Shown here one piece after another: positions 39,003-48,424 of a stretch of 64,000 bases of DNA. The stretch comes from Marinomonas rhizomae (GTDB lineage Bacteria; Pseudomonadota; Gammaproteobacteria; Pseudomonadales; Marinomonadaceae). The stretch covers positions 1 to 64,000 of the forward strand of contig NZ_QNSE01000017.1 in assembly GCF_003315485.1 (NCBI RefSeq), in the 5' to 3' direction. How positions within the stretch are numbered: position 1 is the first letter of the stretch; each line of letters begins with the position of its first letter. The position numbers and the translations under genes are program-made. The notes below the pieces were generated by a model, which saw only the letters and a program-made list of their open reading frames with translations, did no database searches and was not told the origin of the DNA.

Positions 39003-39116
39003 ATGAAAGTACGTGCATCTGTAAAGAAAATCTGTCGTAACTGCAAAATCGTTCGTCGTAACGGTTCAGTTCGAGTGATTTGCATTGAGCCTCGTCACAA
39101 ACAGCGTCAAGGTTAA
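39003..39116 (+). CDS. rpmJ: 50S ribosomal protein L36 (zinc-binding type)
   Basis: 37-residue protein: [20 protein letters not shown], then [17 protein letters not shown]. The zinc ligands C11, C14, C27 and H33 are all present, so it is the zinc-ribbon (C+) form. GGAGTT lies upstream of the ATG. It closes the spc operon before a 127-base gap. Confidence 0.97.
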   Translation: MKVRASVKKICRNCKIVRRNGSVRVICIEPRHKQRQG

Positions 39117-39141
39117 TAGCGAGTTCGCTCGATGATGGGAA

Positions 39142-39185
39142 GGGTGGTTGATTTATGTCCTAAAGATAGGCATAATCAGCCGCCC
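39142..39185 (+). promoter_or_regulatory. Hairpin leader upstream of rpsM (alpha operon)
   Basis: gggtggttgatttatgtcct pairs with aggcataatcagccgccc with two one-base bulges and two G-U pairs, closed by loop aaagat. It lies 58 bases before rpsM, in the gap where E. coli has the S4-binding pseudoknot that represses the alpha operon. No T-run follows. An S4 operator is plausible but not shown. Confidence 0.6.
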
Positions 39186-39243
39186 TCATGATAGTAAAGT
39201 GATGAATTAACATATAATCATCAATAACAACGGAGTAAAGTGA

Positions 39244-39600
39244 ATGGCTCGTATAGCCGGTGTCAATATTCCTGACAATAAACATGCGGTCATTTCTCTG
39301 ACTTACATCTTCGGAATTGGTCGCACTCGTTCACGCGCTATCTGCGCAGCTACGGGTGTTGCTGAAACTGCGAAAATTGGTTCATTAAGTGATGATATCC
39401 TTGATGAGCTTCGTGGTGAAGTTGCTAAGTATACTGTAGAGGGTGACTTACGTCGTGAAGTCAGTATGTCTATCAAACGTTTGATGGACCTAGGTTGCAA
39501 TCGCGGGATTCGTCATCGCCGCAGCCTACCAGTTCGTGGTCAACGTACCAAAACGAACGCTCGTACACGAAAAGGCCCTCGTAAGCCTATTCGTAAGTAA
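39244..39600 (+). CDS. rpsM: 30S ribosomal protein S13
   Basis: S13 forms head bridges and contacts P-site tRNA. 118 residues: [71 protein letters not shown] (in parts). First gene of the alpha operon (rpsM-rpsK-rpsD-rpoA-rplQ). A 65-base gap with a hairpin follows. Confidence 0.98.
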   Translation: MARIAGVNIPDNKHAVISLTYIFGIGRTRSRAICAATGVAETAKIGSLSDDILDELRGEVAKYTVEGDLRREVSMSIKRLMDLGCNRGIRHRRSLPVRGQRTKTNARTRKGPRKPIRK

Positions 39601-39614
39601 TTTAAACGCGTTTC

Positions 39615-39640
39615 GCTCTAGCCACTAAGTTTGCTAGAGC
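39615..39640 (+). promoter_or_regulatory. Hairpin between rpsM and rpsK
   Basis: Perfect 8-bp stem gctctagc/gctagagc around a 10-base loop in the 65-base rpsM-rpsK spacer. No T-run. Function unknown; it may protect mRNA or mark a processing point. Confidence 0.5.
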
Positions 39641-39665
39641 TGAGCATTAAATAGGAAAGTGCAAT

Positions 39666-40058
39666 ATGGCTAAGCCAGCTACGCGCAACACCAAGAAAAA
39701 AGTCAAAAAGACGGTCGTCGACGGTGTTGCTCATGTACACGCGTCATTTAATAACACGATCGTGACTATCACTGACCGCCAAGGCAATGCTTTGTCTTGG
39801 GCTACTGCCGGTGGTTCTGGTTTTCGCGGATCTCGTAAAAGTACTCCTTTCGCAGCTCAAGTAGCAGCGGAACGTGCCGGTACTGTCGCACAAGAGTTCG
39901 GCCTTAAAAACGTTGACGTAATGATCAAGGGCCCTGGTCCTGGTCGTGAGTCCGCAGTTCGTGCATTAAATGCATTGGGCTTGCGTATCAATAACATCAC
40001 AGATGTGACGCCAATTCCGCACAACGGTTGTCGTCCACCTAAGAAACGTCGCGTTTAA
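39666..40058 (+). CDS. rpsK: 30S ribosomal protein S11
   Basis: S11 contacts the E-site mRNA path. 130 residues: [58 protein letters not shown] (in parts), and C-terminal [27 protein letters not shown] for rpsD follows 8 bases before the next start. Confidence 0.98.
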
Positions 40059-40074
40059 TTGAGGAGACAGATAC

Positions 40075-40695
40075 ATGGCTCGTTATATAGGTCCAACTTG
40101 TAAGTTGTCTCGTCGTGAAGGTACCGACTTGCAATTGAAGAGCGGTTCACGCGCTCTTGAGTCGAAATGTAAAGTAGAAACGGTTCCTGGTGTGCACGGT
40201 GCACGTCGCGGTCGTCTTTCTGATTACGGCTTACAATTACGTGAGAAACAAAAAGTACGTCGTATGTACGGTGTTCTTGAAAAGCAATTTCGTAATTACT
40301 ACAAATCTGCTGCTCGTCTTAAAGGTGCAACTGGTGAAAACCTTCTGCAACTTTTGGAATCACGTTTAGATAACGTTGTATACCGCGCAGGTTTTGGTTC
40401 TACACGTGCAGAAGCTCGTCAGCTAGTTGGCCATAAAGGCATTCTAGTAAATGGCGCTACGGTTAACATTCCGTCTTACCAAGTTAAAGCTGGTGACGTT
40501 GTGTCTATCCGTGAAAAAGCTAAGAAGCAATTGCGTGTACAAAGCGCACTAGAGCTATCTAAAGGTCGTGCACCGATCCATTGGATCGAAGTTGATTCAA
40601 CTAAACTGGAAGCAACTTACAAAGCTGCTCCAGAACGTGCCGATTTATCAGCTGAAATTAATGAGAACCTAATTGTCGAACTTTACTCTAAGTAA
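40075..40695 (+). CDS. rpsD: 30S ribosomal protein S4
   Basis: S4 is a primary 16S binder, the alpha-operon repressor in E. coli and an antiterminator. 206 residues: [45 protein letters not shown]4 RNA-binding domain [34 protein letters not shown] (in parts). It has no N-terminal zinc cysteines, as in enterobacterial S4. Confidence 0.98.
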   Translation: MARYIGPTCKLSRREGTDLQLKSGSRALESKCKVETVPGVHGARRGRLSDYGLQLREKQKVRRMYGVLEKQFRNYYKSAARLKGATGENLLQLLESRLDNVVYRAGFGSTRAEARQLVGHKGILVNGATVNIPSYQVKAGDVVSIREKAKKQLRVQSALELSKGRAPIHWIEVDSTKLEATYKAAPERADLSAEINENLIVELYSK

Positions 40696-40728
40696 GTCGG
40701 TAATTGGGATTAAGAAATAGGTGGATCT

Positions 40729-41733
40729 ATGCAGCGTTCAGTGAGCGAATTGTTAACCCCACGCAACATTGAAGTTCAGGAGCTAGGCAACTGTCGCGCT
40801 AAAGTTACACTGCAACCACTAGAGCGTGGTTTTGGTCATACTTTAGGTAACGCACTGCGCCGAATCTTGCTTTCTTCAATGCCAGGTTGTGCGATTGTTG
40901 AAGTCGAAATCGACGGTGTATTACACGAATACAGCGCAATCGAAGGGGTTAAAGAAGATGTAATTGAAATTCTTCTTAACCTGAAAGGAGTTGCGATCGC
41001 TCTACACGGGCAAGATGAAGCAACTCTTACTCTAAGTAAAAAAGGTCCTGGTATCGTAACAGCTGGAGATATTCAGTTGGTTGCTGATGCAGAGATCGCT
41101 AACCCGGACCATGTGATTGCGCACTTGGATGATACTGCAGAGTTAACTATGCAGATCAAAGTCGCTCGTGGCCGTGGTTATGAGCCTGCTGATGCTCGTG
41201 TTGCTGGCGACGATGAGACTCGTCCAATCGGTCGCTTGCAACTGGATGCCTCATTCAGCCCTGTTCGCCGTGTTGCGTACAGTGTCGATAATGCTCGTGT
41301 AGAGCAGCGTACAGATTTAGATAAGCTAGTTTTAGATATCGAATCTAATGGTACAATCGATCCTGAAGAAGCAATTCGTCGTGCAGCGACTATTTTACAA
41401 CAGCAAATCGCAGTTTTTGTCGCCCTTGAAAGCGAAAGCGAAGCCCCTGTTGTAGAAGAAGAGGATGAGATTGATCCAATTTTGCTACGCCCGGTTGATG
41501 ATCTTGAATTGACCGTTCGCAGTGCTAACTGTTTAAAAGCAGAGAACATTTATTACATCGGTGATTTGATTCAACGTACTGAGGTTGAGCTTCTTAAGAC
41601 GCCTAACCTAGGTAAGAAGTCGTTAACTGAAATCAAAGATGTTTTAGCACAGCGTGGTTTGTCTTTGGGAATGCGTTTGGAAAATTGGCCACCGGCTAGT
41701 TTGAAAGACGATAGCAAAGTTCTAGCTCGCTAG
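40729..41733 (+). CDS. rpoA: DNA-directed RNA polymerase subunit alpha
   Basis: Alpha subunit, 334 residues. The N-terminal assembly domain shows [28 protein letters not shown] and [11 protein letters not shown]; the C-terminal domain (about 250-334) that binds UP elements and activators shows [29 protein letters not shown] and [20 protein letters not shown]. Cotranscribed between rpsD and rplQ. Confidence 0.98.
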   Translation: MQRSVSELLTPRNIEVQELGNCRAKVTLQPLERGFGHTLGNALRRILLSSMPGCAIVEVEIDGVLHEYSAIEGVKEDVIEILLNLKGVAIALHGQDEATLTLSKKGPGIVTAGDIQLVADAEIANPDHVIAHLDDTAELTMQIKVARGRGYEPADARVAGDDETRPIGRLQLDASFSPVRRVAYSVDNARVEQRTDLDKLVLDIESNGTIDPEEAIRRAATILQQQIAVFVALESESEAPVVEEEDEIDPILLRPVDDLELTVRSANCLKAENIYYIGDLIQRTEVELLKTPNLGKKSLTEIKDVLAQRGLSLGMRLENWPPASLKDDSKVLAR

Positions 41734-41775
41734 GTCATTGTTCCCTGACCACCGTAGTTTGGTAAGGAATGTAAA

Positions 41776-42153
41776 ATGCGTCATCGTAAGAGTGGACGTC
41801 ACTTAAACCGTACTAGCTCACATCGTAAAGCGATGTTTAAAAACATGGCTGCTTCTTTGTTCGAACACGAAGTTATTAAAACTACGTTGCCGAAAGCGAA
41901 AGAACTACGTCGTGTTGCTGAGCCATTGATCACATTGGCGAAAGTTGATTCTGTTGCGAATCGTCGCCTTGCCTTTGCTCGTACTCGTAGCAAAGATGCA
42001 GTAGGTAAATTGTTTTCTGAACTTGGTCCTCGTTACCAAGCTCGTCCTGGTGGTTATGTTCGCATTCTTAAATGTGGCTTCCGTACAGGTGACAACGCGC
42101 CTATGGCTTATGTTGAATTGGTCGATCGTCCAGTTACAGAAGCCGCTGAGTAA
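41776..42153 (+). CDS. rplQ: 50S ribosomal protein L17
   Basis: 125 residues: [56 protein letters not shown] (in parts), and C-terminal [28 protein letters not shown]. Last gene of the alpha operon; a strong terminator follows 14 bases past its stop. Confidence 0.98.
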   Translation: MRHRKSGRHLNRTSSHRKAMFKNMAASLFEHEVIKTTLPKAKELRRVAEPLITLAKVDSVANRRLAFARTRSKDAVGKLFSELGPRYQARPGGYVRILKCGFRTGDNAPMAYVELVDRPVTEAAE

Positions 42154-42167
42154 TATCAGTTTGTAAT

Positions 42168-42199
42168 AAAAAGCCGAGCTAATAGCTCGGCTTTTTTTT
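42168..42199 (+). terminator. Rho-independent terminator after rplQ
   Basis: AAAAAGCCGAGCT pairs exactly with AGCTCGGCTTTTT around a 3-base loop, followed by more Ts. It ends the alpha operon and can also act on the minus strand. Confidence 0.92.
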
Positions 42200-42225
42200 G
42201 CCCAGAATGTGACTGTTTTTCAGGC

Positions 42226-42262
42226 ATAAAAAATACCCGAAGTTTTCTCTTTCGGGTATTTT
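42226..42262 (-). terminator. Terminator after uvrA
   Basis: AAAATACCCGAA/TTCGGGTATTTT with an 8-base loop, 17 bases past the uvrA stop on the minus strand; A and T runs on both sides make it bidirectional. Confidence 0.8.
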
Positions 42263-42278
42263 GTTGCCTTTGATATTG

Positions 42279-45101
42279 CTAATTAAGCATTTGTTTCAGG
42301 AAGCGTCCAGTGTGCGACTTTTCGGCTTTAGTAATGTCTTCAGGTGTTCCTTCTGCAACTATGTATCCGCCACCGCTACCACCTTCTGGCCCTAAGTCTA
42401 CAATCCAATCTGCTGTTTTAATGACATCTAGGTTATGCTCAATGACAACGACGGTATTGCCATGGTCTCTAAGGCGATGAAGAACTTTTAGTAATTGCTC
42501 TATATCGGCAAAGTGTAGGCCTGTTGTCGGCTCATCCAGTATGTATAGCGTTGTACCTGTATCTCGTTTAGATAGTTCCTTAGCTAGTTTAACCCGCTGA
42601 GCTTCACCACCAGAAAGCGTGGTCGCGGCTTGTCCCAGACGAATATAACCCAAGCCTACATCTATTAACGTTTGTAGTTTTCTTGCGATAGAAGGAACAG
42701 GATCAAAGAAGTCTCGAGCATCTTCAATGGTCATTTCTAAGCATTCGTGAATGTTCTTCCCTTTGTAATGGATTTCTAGTGTTTCACGATTGTAGCGTTT
42801 GCCTTTGCAGGTATCGCAAGGAACGTAGACATCCGGAAGAAAGTGCATCTCAACCTTAATTACGCCATCACCTTGACAAGCTTCACAGCGTCCACCTTTG
42901 ACGTTAAAACTGAAACGCCCTGGTTTATACCCACGTGAGCGCGATTCTTGTGTTGCTGAAAATAGCTCTCTCATCGGTGTAAAAATCCCCGTGTAGGTGG
43001 CTGGATTTGATCTTGGTGTACGTCCAATAGGGCTTTGATCAATGTCCACGCACTTGTCGAATAAATCTAAACCTTCGATAGCTTCATGGGGTGCTGCTTT
43101 TAATGTTGTTGCACCATTAAGTGCTGTGGCGGCAAGAGGGTATAGGGTGCCATTGATTAATGTTGATTTACCTGATCCTGAAACCCCCGTAACACAAGTC
43201 ATTACACCAACAGGGATATGGAGGTTAACCGTATTCAAGTTGTTGCCTGTTGCGCCTATTAATTTAAGCTGTTGTTGGTTCTTAGCTTGATGTCGAATAG
43301 TGGGAATTTCAATTTTACGCTTGCCCGTTAGATACTGTCCGGTAATCGACTGTGGGCAGTTCATAATGTCTTGTGGCGTACCGCTGACGATAACTTCTCC
43401 ACCGTGAATACCTGCTCCAGGGCCGATATCGACAACAAAATCAGCGATACGAATTGCATCTTCATCGTGCTCCACCACAATTACGGTATTACCTAGGTCT
43501 CTAAGCCTAGTTAATGTGGCGATTAGGCGTTCATTGTCACGTTGATGCAGGCCAATGGAGGGTTCATCAAGAATATACATTACGCCTACTAGACCGGCAC
43601 CTATTTGGCTAGCAAGGCGTATTCGTTGTGCTTCACCACCGGACAATGAGTCGGCTTTTCGGTCCAGTGTTAAATAGTCTAAGCCGACGTTTACTAAGAA
43701 GGTTAATCGATCACGAATCTCTTTTAGGATTTTTGAGGCAATTTCGCCACGGGCCCCTGGAAGCTTTAGTGTTTCAAAATATCTCAAGCATTCTGCGATT
43801 GGATAAGTTACGACTTCTGGTAATGTTTGTTCAGCAATAAAAACATTGCGAGCAGATCGATTGAGTCGCGAGCCATGGCAATCTGGACAAGGTTGAATAC
43901 TGATGTACTGTGAAAGGTCATCACGTACGCTATCAGATTCTGTTTCGTGATAGCGGCGTTGCAAGTTTGGAATGACTCCTTCAAATGCATGAGATCGCGT
44001 CATCTTGTCGCCACGCTCATTGATATAGACGAAATCTATTTTGTCTTTGCCTGAGCCTTGTAAAATACGTTTTTTAAAATCACTAGGAATGTCTTTGTAT
44101 TTCGCCTCTATGTCGAATCCATAGTGTTTCGCAAGAGCGTTCAGTTGCTGGTAGTAAAAGATGCTACGTCGCCCCCAGCCGCGTATTGCGCCTTCTGCTA
44201 GAGTTAGGCTGTCATCTTGGATGATGCGTTCTGGATCAAACATTTGATGAGTGCCTAAGCCATCGCATGTTTGACAGGCGCCATTTGGGTTGTTGAAGGA
44301 GAATAGGCGGGGTTCTAATTCTGTTAAGCTATAGCCACAAACAGGGCAGGCAAACTTGCTAGAGAAAATGTATTCTTCTTGTTCATCATCCATGTTAATC
44401 GCTTTAGCGATGCCGTCGGATAAGCCAAGACAAGTTTCGAAAGACTCTGCTAAGCGAAGCTGTAAGTCGGGGCGTACTTTAAAGCGGTCGATCACTACTT
44501 CGATGGTGTGCTTTTTGTTTTTTTCTAACGCTGGCGCGTCATCTAGATCGACGACAATGCCATCAATTCTGGCTCGAATAAAGCCCTTTGATAATAGATC
44601 GCTTATTGTATGTAAGTGCTCACCTTTTCGATCTTTAACGATCGGTGCAAGCAACATCATCTTAGTTTCTTCCGGTAGCGATATAACTTTATCGACCATT
44701 TGTGATATGGTTTGCGCCTCTAATGGCTCGCCATGATCTGGGCAGCGAGGTTGTCCGGCGCGGGCAAATAACAATCGTAGATAGTCGTATATTTCTGTTA
44801 TTGTACCAACGGTTGATCGCGGGTTGTGAGAGGTTGATTTTTGCTCGATAGAAATAGCAGGAGAAAGACCTTCAATATGGTCAATGTCTGGCTTTTCCAT
44901 CATGGACAAAAATTGTCGGGCGTATGTTGAAAGCGATTCTACATAGCGGCGCTGTCCTTCTGCATATAATGTATCGAAAGCGAGAGATGATTTACCTGAG
45001 CCTGATAGCCCAGTAATCACCACAAGTTTGTCTCTTGGAATGTCTAGGTCCACATTTTTTAAATTATGTGTGCGGGCCCCGCGTATGGTAATGGTATCCA
45101 T
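42279..45101 (-). CDS. uvrA: Excinuclease ABC subunit A
   Basis: DNA-damage recognition ATPase of nucleotide excision repair. 940 residues, the same as E. coli UvrA. First ABC unit: Walker [10 protein letters not shown] (about 31-39), zinc module FACPVCGY, signature [16 protein letters not shown], Walker B ILDEPS. Second unit: GVSGSGKST, zinc finger [29 protein letters not shown] (in parts), [26 protein letters not shown] strong LexA box lies 54 bases upstream. The neighbour pattern uvrA, divergent MFS gene, ssb recurs in Pseudomonas relatives. Confidence 0.98.
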   Translation of the reverse strand: MDTITIRGARTHNLKNVDLDIPRDKLVVITGLSGSGKSSLAFDTLYAEGQRRYVESLSTYARQFLSMMEKPDIDHIEGLSPAISIEQKSTSHNPRSTVGTITEIYDYLRLLFARAGQPRCPDHGEPLEAQTISQMVDKVISLPEETKMMLLAPIVKDRKGEHLHTISDLLSKGFIRARIDGIVVDLDDAPALEKNKKHTIEVVIDRFKVRPDLQLRLAESFETCLGLSDGIAKAINMDDEQEEYIFSSKFACPVCGYSLTELEPRLFSFNNPNGACQTCDGLGTHQMFDPERIIQDDSLTLAEGAIRGWGRRSIFYYQQLNALAKHYGFDIEAKYKDIPSDFKKRILQGSGKDKIDFVYINERGDKMTRSHAFEGVIPNLQRRYHETESDSVRDDLSQYISIQPCPDCHGSRLNRSARNVFIAEQTLPEVVTYPIAECLRYFETLKLPGARGEIASKILKEIRDRLTFLVNVGLDYLTLDRKADSLSGGEAQRIRLASQIGAGLVGVMYILDEPSIGLHQRDNERLIATLTRLRDLGNTVIVVEHDEDAIRIADFVVDIGPGAGIHGGEVIVSGTPQDIMNCPQSITGQYLTGKRKIEIPTIRHQAKNQQQLKLIGATGNNLNTVNLHIPVGVMTCVTGVSGSGKSTLINGTLYPLAATALNGATTLKAAPHEAIEGLDLFDKCVDIDQSPIGRTPRSNPATYTGIFTPMRELFSATQESRSRGYKPGRFSFNVKGGRCEACQGDGVIKVEMHFLPDVYVPCDTCKGKRYNRETLEIHYKGKNIHECLEMTIEDARDFFDPVPSIARKLQTLIDVGLGYIRLGQAATTLSGGEAQRVKLAKELSKRDTGTTLYILDEPTTGLHFADIEQLLKVLHRLRDHGNTVVVIEHNLDVIKTADWIVDLGPEGGSGGGYIVAEGTPEDITKAEKSHTGRFLKQMLN

Positions 45102-45154
45102 GAGTCTCCAATGTGAAGTCGATCAACAGAAAGAAATCTGTCAGTAAATTAAAT

Positions 45155-45174
45155 AACTGTCTATTTTTACAGTA
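45155..45174 (-). promoter_or_regulatory. LexA (SOS) box of uvrA
   Basis: aactgtctatttttacagta carries the exact CTGT-N8-ACAG core and nearly the full 20-base consensus. It lies 54-73 bases upstream of uvrA in the divergent region, so uvrA should be SOS-induced. The divergent transporter starts 84 bases away on the other side and could be affected. Confidence 0.85.
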
Positions 45175-45258
45175 GTTGAAATGGAGCTTCAACGGTATTT
45201 TTTGTAAAATTGACAATCTTTTTTCTTAACCACCCAGTTAAACGGTTGAAACCGCCTT

Positions 45259-46617
45259 ATGGATCTACTTGAACGTCGTTCAGTTCTTGCTTTAGCGCTG
45301 ATCTATTTATTCAGAATGTTGGGCTTGTTCCTCATTATGCCTGTTATTAGTGTGGCGGCAGATGGGCTGACAGGGGCCGATGCCGCGTTGATTGGTACGG
45401 CGATTGGTATTTACGGTCTGACCCAAGCGAGTTTGCAGATTCCGATGGGCATGTGGTCAGATAAAATTGGCCGTAAGCGTGTCATTGTCATTGGTTTGCT
45501 ATTGTTTGCTGTGGGTAGTTTGATCTGTGCTAATGCGAGTGATATCAATACTTTGATAGTTGGGCGCGCAGTTCAAGGTGCAGGTGCCATTGCTAGTACT
45601 CTTATGGCATTGTTGAGTGATGTTACTAGAGAGCAAAACCGGACCAAAGCCATGGCAATTGTTGGTGTAAGTATCGGTGCTTCATTTATGTTGTCTTTAG
45701 TGCTGGGTCCTTGGATTTTTGCTTTGATTGGCCTTTCTGGTCTGTTTTATCTCTCCTTTGCGTTATCTTTACTTGGTATCATCTTGATCGTTTTTGCTGT
45801 GCCGAATATCGTTCAGCACACTTTTAAGCGCGACACGACGCCAAGCCTAATGGCTCTTGGCTTGGTTCTGAAAGACTCTAAACTTCGGTTTTTAAATGTC
45901 AGTGTTTTATTGTTGCATGCTAGCCTTACTGCATTGTTTGTCACTGTGCCAAATTTGTTGGTTCAACAATTTGATTTGCCCTTGTCAGAACATAGCTGGC
46001 TTTACTTAGCTATCATGGGTTTTGCCTTTGCTGGTATGTTACCATTAGTGATTATTGCCGAATCAAAAGGTAAGACAAAAGGCGTCTTAATCGCCGTGAT
46101 GATTTTGTTGGGCTTAAGCTCTATATTGCTGCATTGGGCGCCTCACCTTTGGGTGTTTGGGGCCTTATTGTGGGTTTATTTTGTGGGCTTTAATTCTCTA
46201 GAAGCCGTGTTGCCTTCGCTAATTAGTAAGTTGGCACCTGTAGGTTATCGCGGTACTGCGATGGGCGTGTTTTCTACTCATCAATTTATGGGCTCATTTT
46301 TGGGTGGTGTTGGCGGTGGTTGGTTGCTGCAACATCATGCAAATGGTGGTGTCTTTTGGGTTGTTGGTGTGGTGTTTTTGGCTTGGTCGCTTGTTTGTGC
46401 CGTACAGCCTGCACCTCGTCAGTTAAGCAGTATGGCGTTTAGCCTACCCAATATGACAGATGAAGATGTAACAAAGTTGGCGGATCAACTTGCTGAAATC
46501 CAAGGAGTGGAAGGTATGCAAATTTTTAAAGATGAGCAAACGGCTTATCTAAAAGTCGATAAAAAAATATTAGATAAAGATGCTCTGGTGCGCCTGGCAC
46601 CGCAAGTACATCTTTAA
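45259..46617 (+). CDS. yajR: MFS transporter, YajR family
   Basis: 12-span major facilitator protein of 452 residues, matching E. coli YajR (454) in order and length. Family motifs: FRMLGLFLIMPVISVAADGL (TM1), motif A GMWSDKIGRKRVIVIG between TM2 and TM3, GRAVQGAGAIASTLMALLSD, TREQNRTKAMAIVGVSIGASF, and SLISKLAPVGYRGTAMGVFSTHQF. Residues about 395-452 form a soluble tail (TKLADQLAEIQGVEGMQIF, then TAYLKVDKK) like the YAM ferredoxin-fold domain of YajR. The substrate is unknown in the family. It sits between uvrA and ssb, a conserved placement. Confidence 0.9.
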   Translation: MDLLERRSVLALALIYLFRMLGLFLIMPVISVAADGLTGADAALIGTAIGIYGLTQASLQIPMGMWSDKIGRKRVIVIGLLLFAVGSLICANASDINTLIVGRAVQGAGAIASTLMALLSDVTREQNRTKAMAIVGVSIGASFMLSLVLGPWIFALIGLSGLFYLSFALSLLGIILIVFAVPNIVQHTFKRDTTPSLMALGLVLKDSKLRFLNVSVLLLHASLTALFVTVPNLLVQQFDLPLSEHSWLYLAIMGFAFAGMLPLVIIAESKGKTKGVLIAVMILLGLSSILLHWAPHLWVFGALLWVYFVGFNSLEAVLPSLISKLAPVGYRGTAMGVFSTHQFMGSFLGGVGGGWLLQHHANGGVFWVVGVVFLAWSLVCAVQPAPRQLSSMAFSLPNMTDEDVTKLADQLAEIQGVEGMQIFKDEQTAYLKVDKKILDKDALVRLAPQVHL

Positions 46618-46656
46618 GTAAAACACTATTCTATCTTTTAGTTGGAGAAGAACGTC

Positions 46657-47367
46657 ATGGCACGTGGAATAAACAAAGTAATCTTGATAGGAAACGCAGG
46701 CAACGATGCCGAAGTGCGTTTTATGCCATCGGGTGCAGCGGTTGCAAACGTTAACCTAGCAACATCAGAGAGCTGGCGTGACAAGCAAACTGGACAAATG
46801 CAAGAGCGTACTGAATGGCACCGAGTGGCATTCATGGACCGTGGCAATTTCCGCCTAGGTCAAATTGCCGGTGATTTCATCAAGAAAGGCTCAAAAGTTT
46901 ACGTTGAAGGTTCTTTGCGTACGCGTGAGTGGGAAAAAGATGGTATCAAGCGTTACACAACAGAAATCGTAGCGAACGAAATGCAATTGCTTGATGGCCG
47001 TGGTGACAACAACGGTGGCCAGCAAGGTGGTTATGATTCTGGTGCGCAAGGTGGCTACGGCAACCAAGCACCTCAGCAAGGTGGTTACAATCAAGCGCCA
47101 CAGCAACAAGCACCTCAGCAAGGCTTTAACCAGCCACAAGGCGGTTACAACCAAGCACCTGCTCAGCAAGCACCGCAACAAGTAGCGCCACAAGCTCAAC
47201 CACAGTCTTTTGGCAGCTGGGGTAATGCACCGCAGCAAGCGCCTGCTCAACAAGCGCCACAACAGCGCGCACCTCAGCAGCCAGCTCCACAGCGTGCTCC
47301 AGCACCTGAGCCAAAGCCTCAGCAAGCGCCTAACTTTGATGACTTTGATGACGACATCCCGTTCTGA
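46657..47367 (+). CDS. ssb: Single-stranded DNA-binding protein
   Basis: Homotetrameric ssDNA binder in replication, recombination and repair. 236 residues from ATG 46657 ([22 protein letters not shown]) with GGAGAAG upstream; an earlier in-frame start at 46642 is rejected. The OB fold covers 1 to about 110 ([37 protein letters not shown]). A Gln/Pro/Gly/Tyr-rich linker of about 105 residues with near-repeats (GGYNQAPQQ-type units) leads to the acidic tip DFDDDIPF that binds partner proteins. The linker makes it longer than E. coli SSB (178). Confidence 0.97.
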   Translation: MARGINKVILIGNAGNDAEVRFMPSGAAVANVNLATSESWRDKQTGQMQERTEWHRVAFMDRGNFRLGQIAGDFIKKGSKVYVEGSLRTREWEKDGIKRYTTEIVANEMQLLDGRGDNNGGQQGGYDSGAQGGYGNQAPQQGGYNQAPQQQAPQQGFNQPQGGYNQAPAQQAPQQVAPQAQPQSFGSWGNAPQQAPAQQAPQQRAPQQPAPQRAPAPEPKPQQAPNFDDFDDDIPF

Positions 47368-47399
47368 TATCTGAGTATATAAGCTGTAGAGTTGACGTG

Positions 47400-47424
47400 A
47401 AGGCCCCTTTTATAGGGGCTTTCT
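47400..47424 (+). terminator. Terminator after ssb
   Basis: aaggcccct/aggggcttt stem (one G-U pair) with a 5-base loop and a short T-rich tail, 33 bases past the ssb stop. Confidence 0.6.
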
Positions 47425-47461
47425 TGTATTTCATTAGCGATTTTCATCAGAGGACTAAACC

Positions 47462-47851
47462 ATGTTGTTAGGGGCCATGCTAGGAACCAATAATCTCGCC
47501 CAGGCGGGAGACTTTTACGACGCTGTATTAGGTACGATTAATATGGTGAGAACCATGACGGTAGATGGCGAGATAGGCTATGGCGTGGTGGGCGGCGCAA
47601 GCTGTTTTTGGATATTAACACCATTTAATAAACAACCAGCGACGGTGGGCAATGGTGTGCAGCTGACATTTCAGGCGGCAAGCAATGAGCAAGTGGATGA
47701 ATTTTATCGTGTTGTATTAGCTCATGGGGGAAGCGACGAAGGCGCACCTGGTTATCGTTATCGTCCCCATTATTACGGTGCCTATTGCCGAGATCCAGAT
47801 GGCAATAAGTTGCATGTAATGCATGAAGCTAACAGTGCCATTGTTGAGTAA
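47462..47851 (+). CDS. VOC-family (glyoxalase/bleomycin-resistance fold) protein
   Basis: 129 residues with the paired beta-alpha-beta-beta-beta layout: MLLGAMLGTNNLAQAGDFYDAVLG at the start, QLTFQAASNEQVDEFYRVVLAHGG in the middle, and the C-terminal YGAYCRDPDGNKLHVMHEA, whose DPDGNKL turn and nearby glutamate are typical of this superfamily. Metal ligands cannot be assigned with certainty. The family includes glyoxalases, dioxygenases and resistance proteins; the actual substrate is unknown. Confidence 0.8.
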   Translation: MLLGAMLGTNNLAQAGDFYDAVLGTINMVRTMTVDGEIGYGVVGGASCFWILTPFNKQPATVGNGVQLTFQAASNEQVDEFYRVVLAHGGSDEGAPGYRYRPHYYGAYCRDPDGNKLHVMHEANSAIVE

Positions 47852-47906
47852 GTATGGCGCTGGCTGGCTAGTTAATTAACCTGTCAGCGTGTCGAGTTGC
47901 AACGTA

Positions 47907-48182
47907 TTATGACGGCTTAATTGTTAGTACTATTTTTCCTAAGTGGTCCTTCTTCTGAAAAGCGGTTTGTGCTTGGACTATCTCTTTAAGCGGATAAGTT
48001 TGTGCTACCAGAGGTTGAATTTTCCCTTCTTCAAGGTGACGAACTAAGTTCTGGAACACCTCTGAAGCTAATACGGTACAGCCAAATAGGCTTAAGTTTT
48101 TCAAATACAAGGTTTTGACGTCCAGCTCGACGAAGGCTCCGCCAATAGCGCCAGCAACAGCATAGCGACCACTACATCGACG
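47907..48182 (-). pseudogene. Remnant of a zinc-type alcohol dehydrogenase/quinone oxidoreductase (C-terminal end only)
   Basis: The minus strand has an open stretch from an in-frame TAG at 48183-48185 down to a TAA at 47907. It encodes GRYAVAGAIGGAFVELDVKT and LYLKNLSLFGCTVLASEVFQ, then the HLEEGKIQPLVAQTYPL and HLGKIVLTIKPS ends, which match the C-terminal part of medium-chain (MDR) NADPH:quinone oxidoreductases. About 250 N-terminal residues, including the catalytic and most of the Rossmann domain, are missing. No start codon with a ribosome site leads it. It looks like the tail of a gene deleted from its 5' side. Confidence 0.65.
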
Positions 48183-48424
48183 CTATTTTCGCTGTTTGAA
48201 TAGGAGCAGAGAAAAACGCAAATTCAATGTCAGTAAGGCTGCTGGCTTTTTAGTGCTAAAAACTGCCAGATTTCTGCTTTTACCAATGTCTGTGCTTAAC
48301 TCCGTCTATGATTTTGTTTGTAAGAAGGTGATATCTGGCTTCAATTTATCGGTATACTAGGCGTTTTTTTGATCGCTAATCCATAGGGATTAGCCAGTAC
48401 AAACTAGATGCAGAGCTTGAAACA

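Noticed and set aside
46891-47325. Long minus-strand open frame opposite ssb
   Set aside because: It arises from the repetitive Gln/Pro codons of the SSB linker; no start site or family match.
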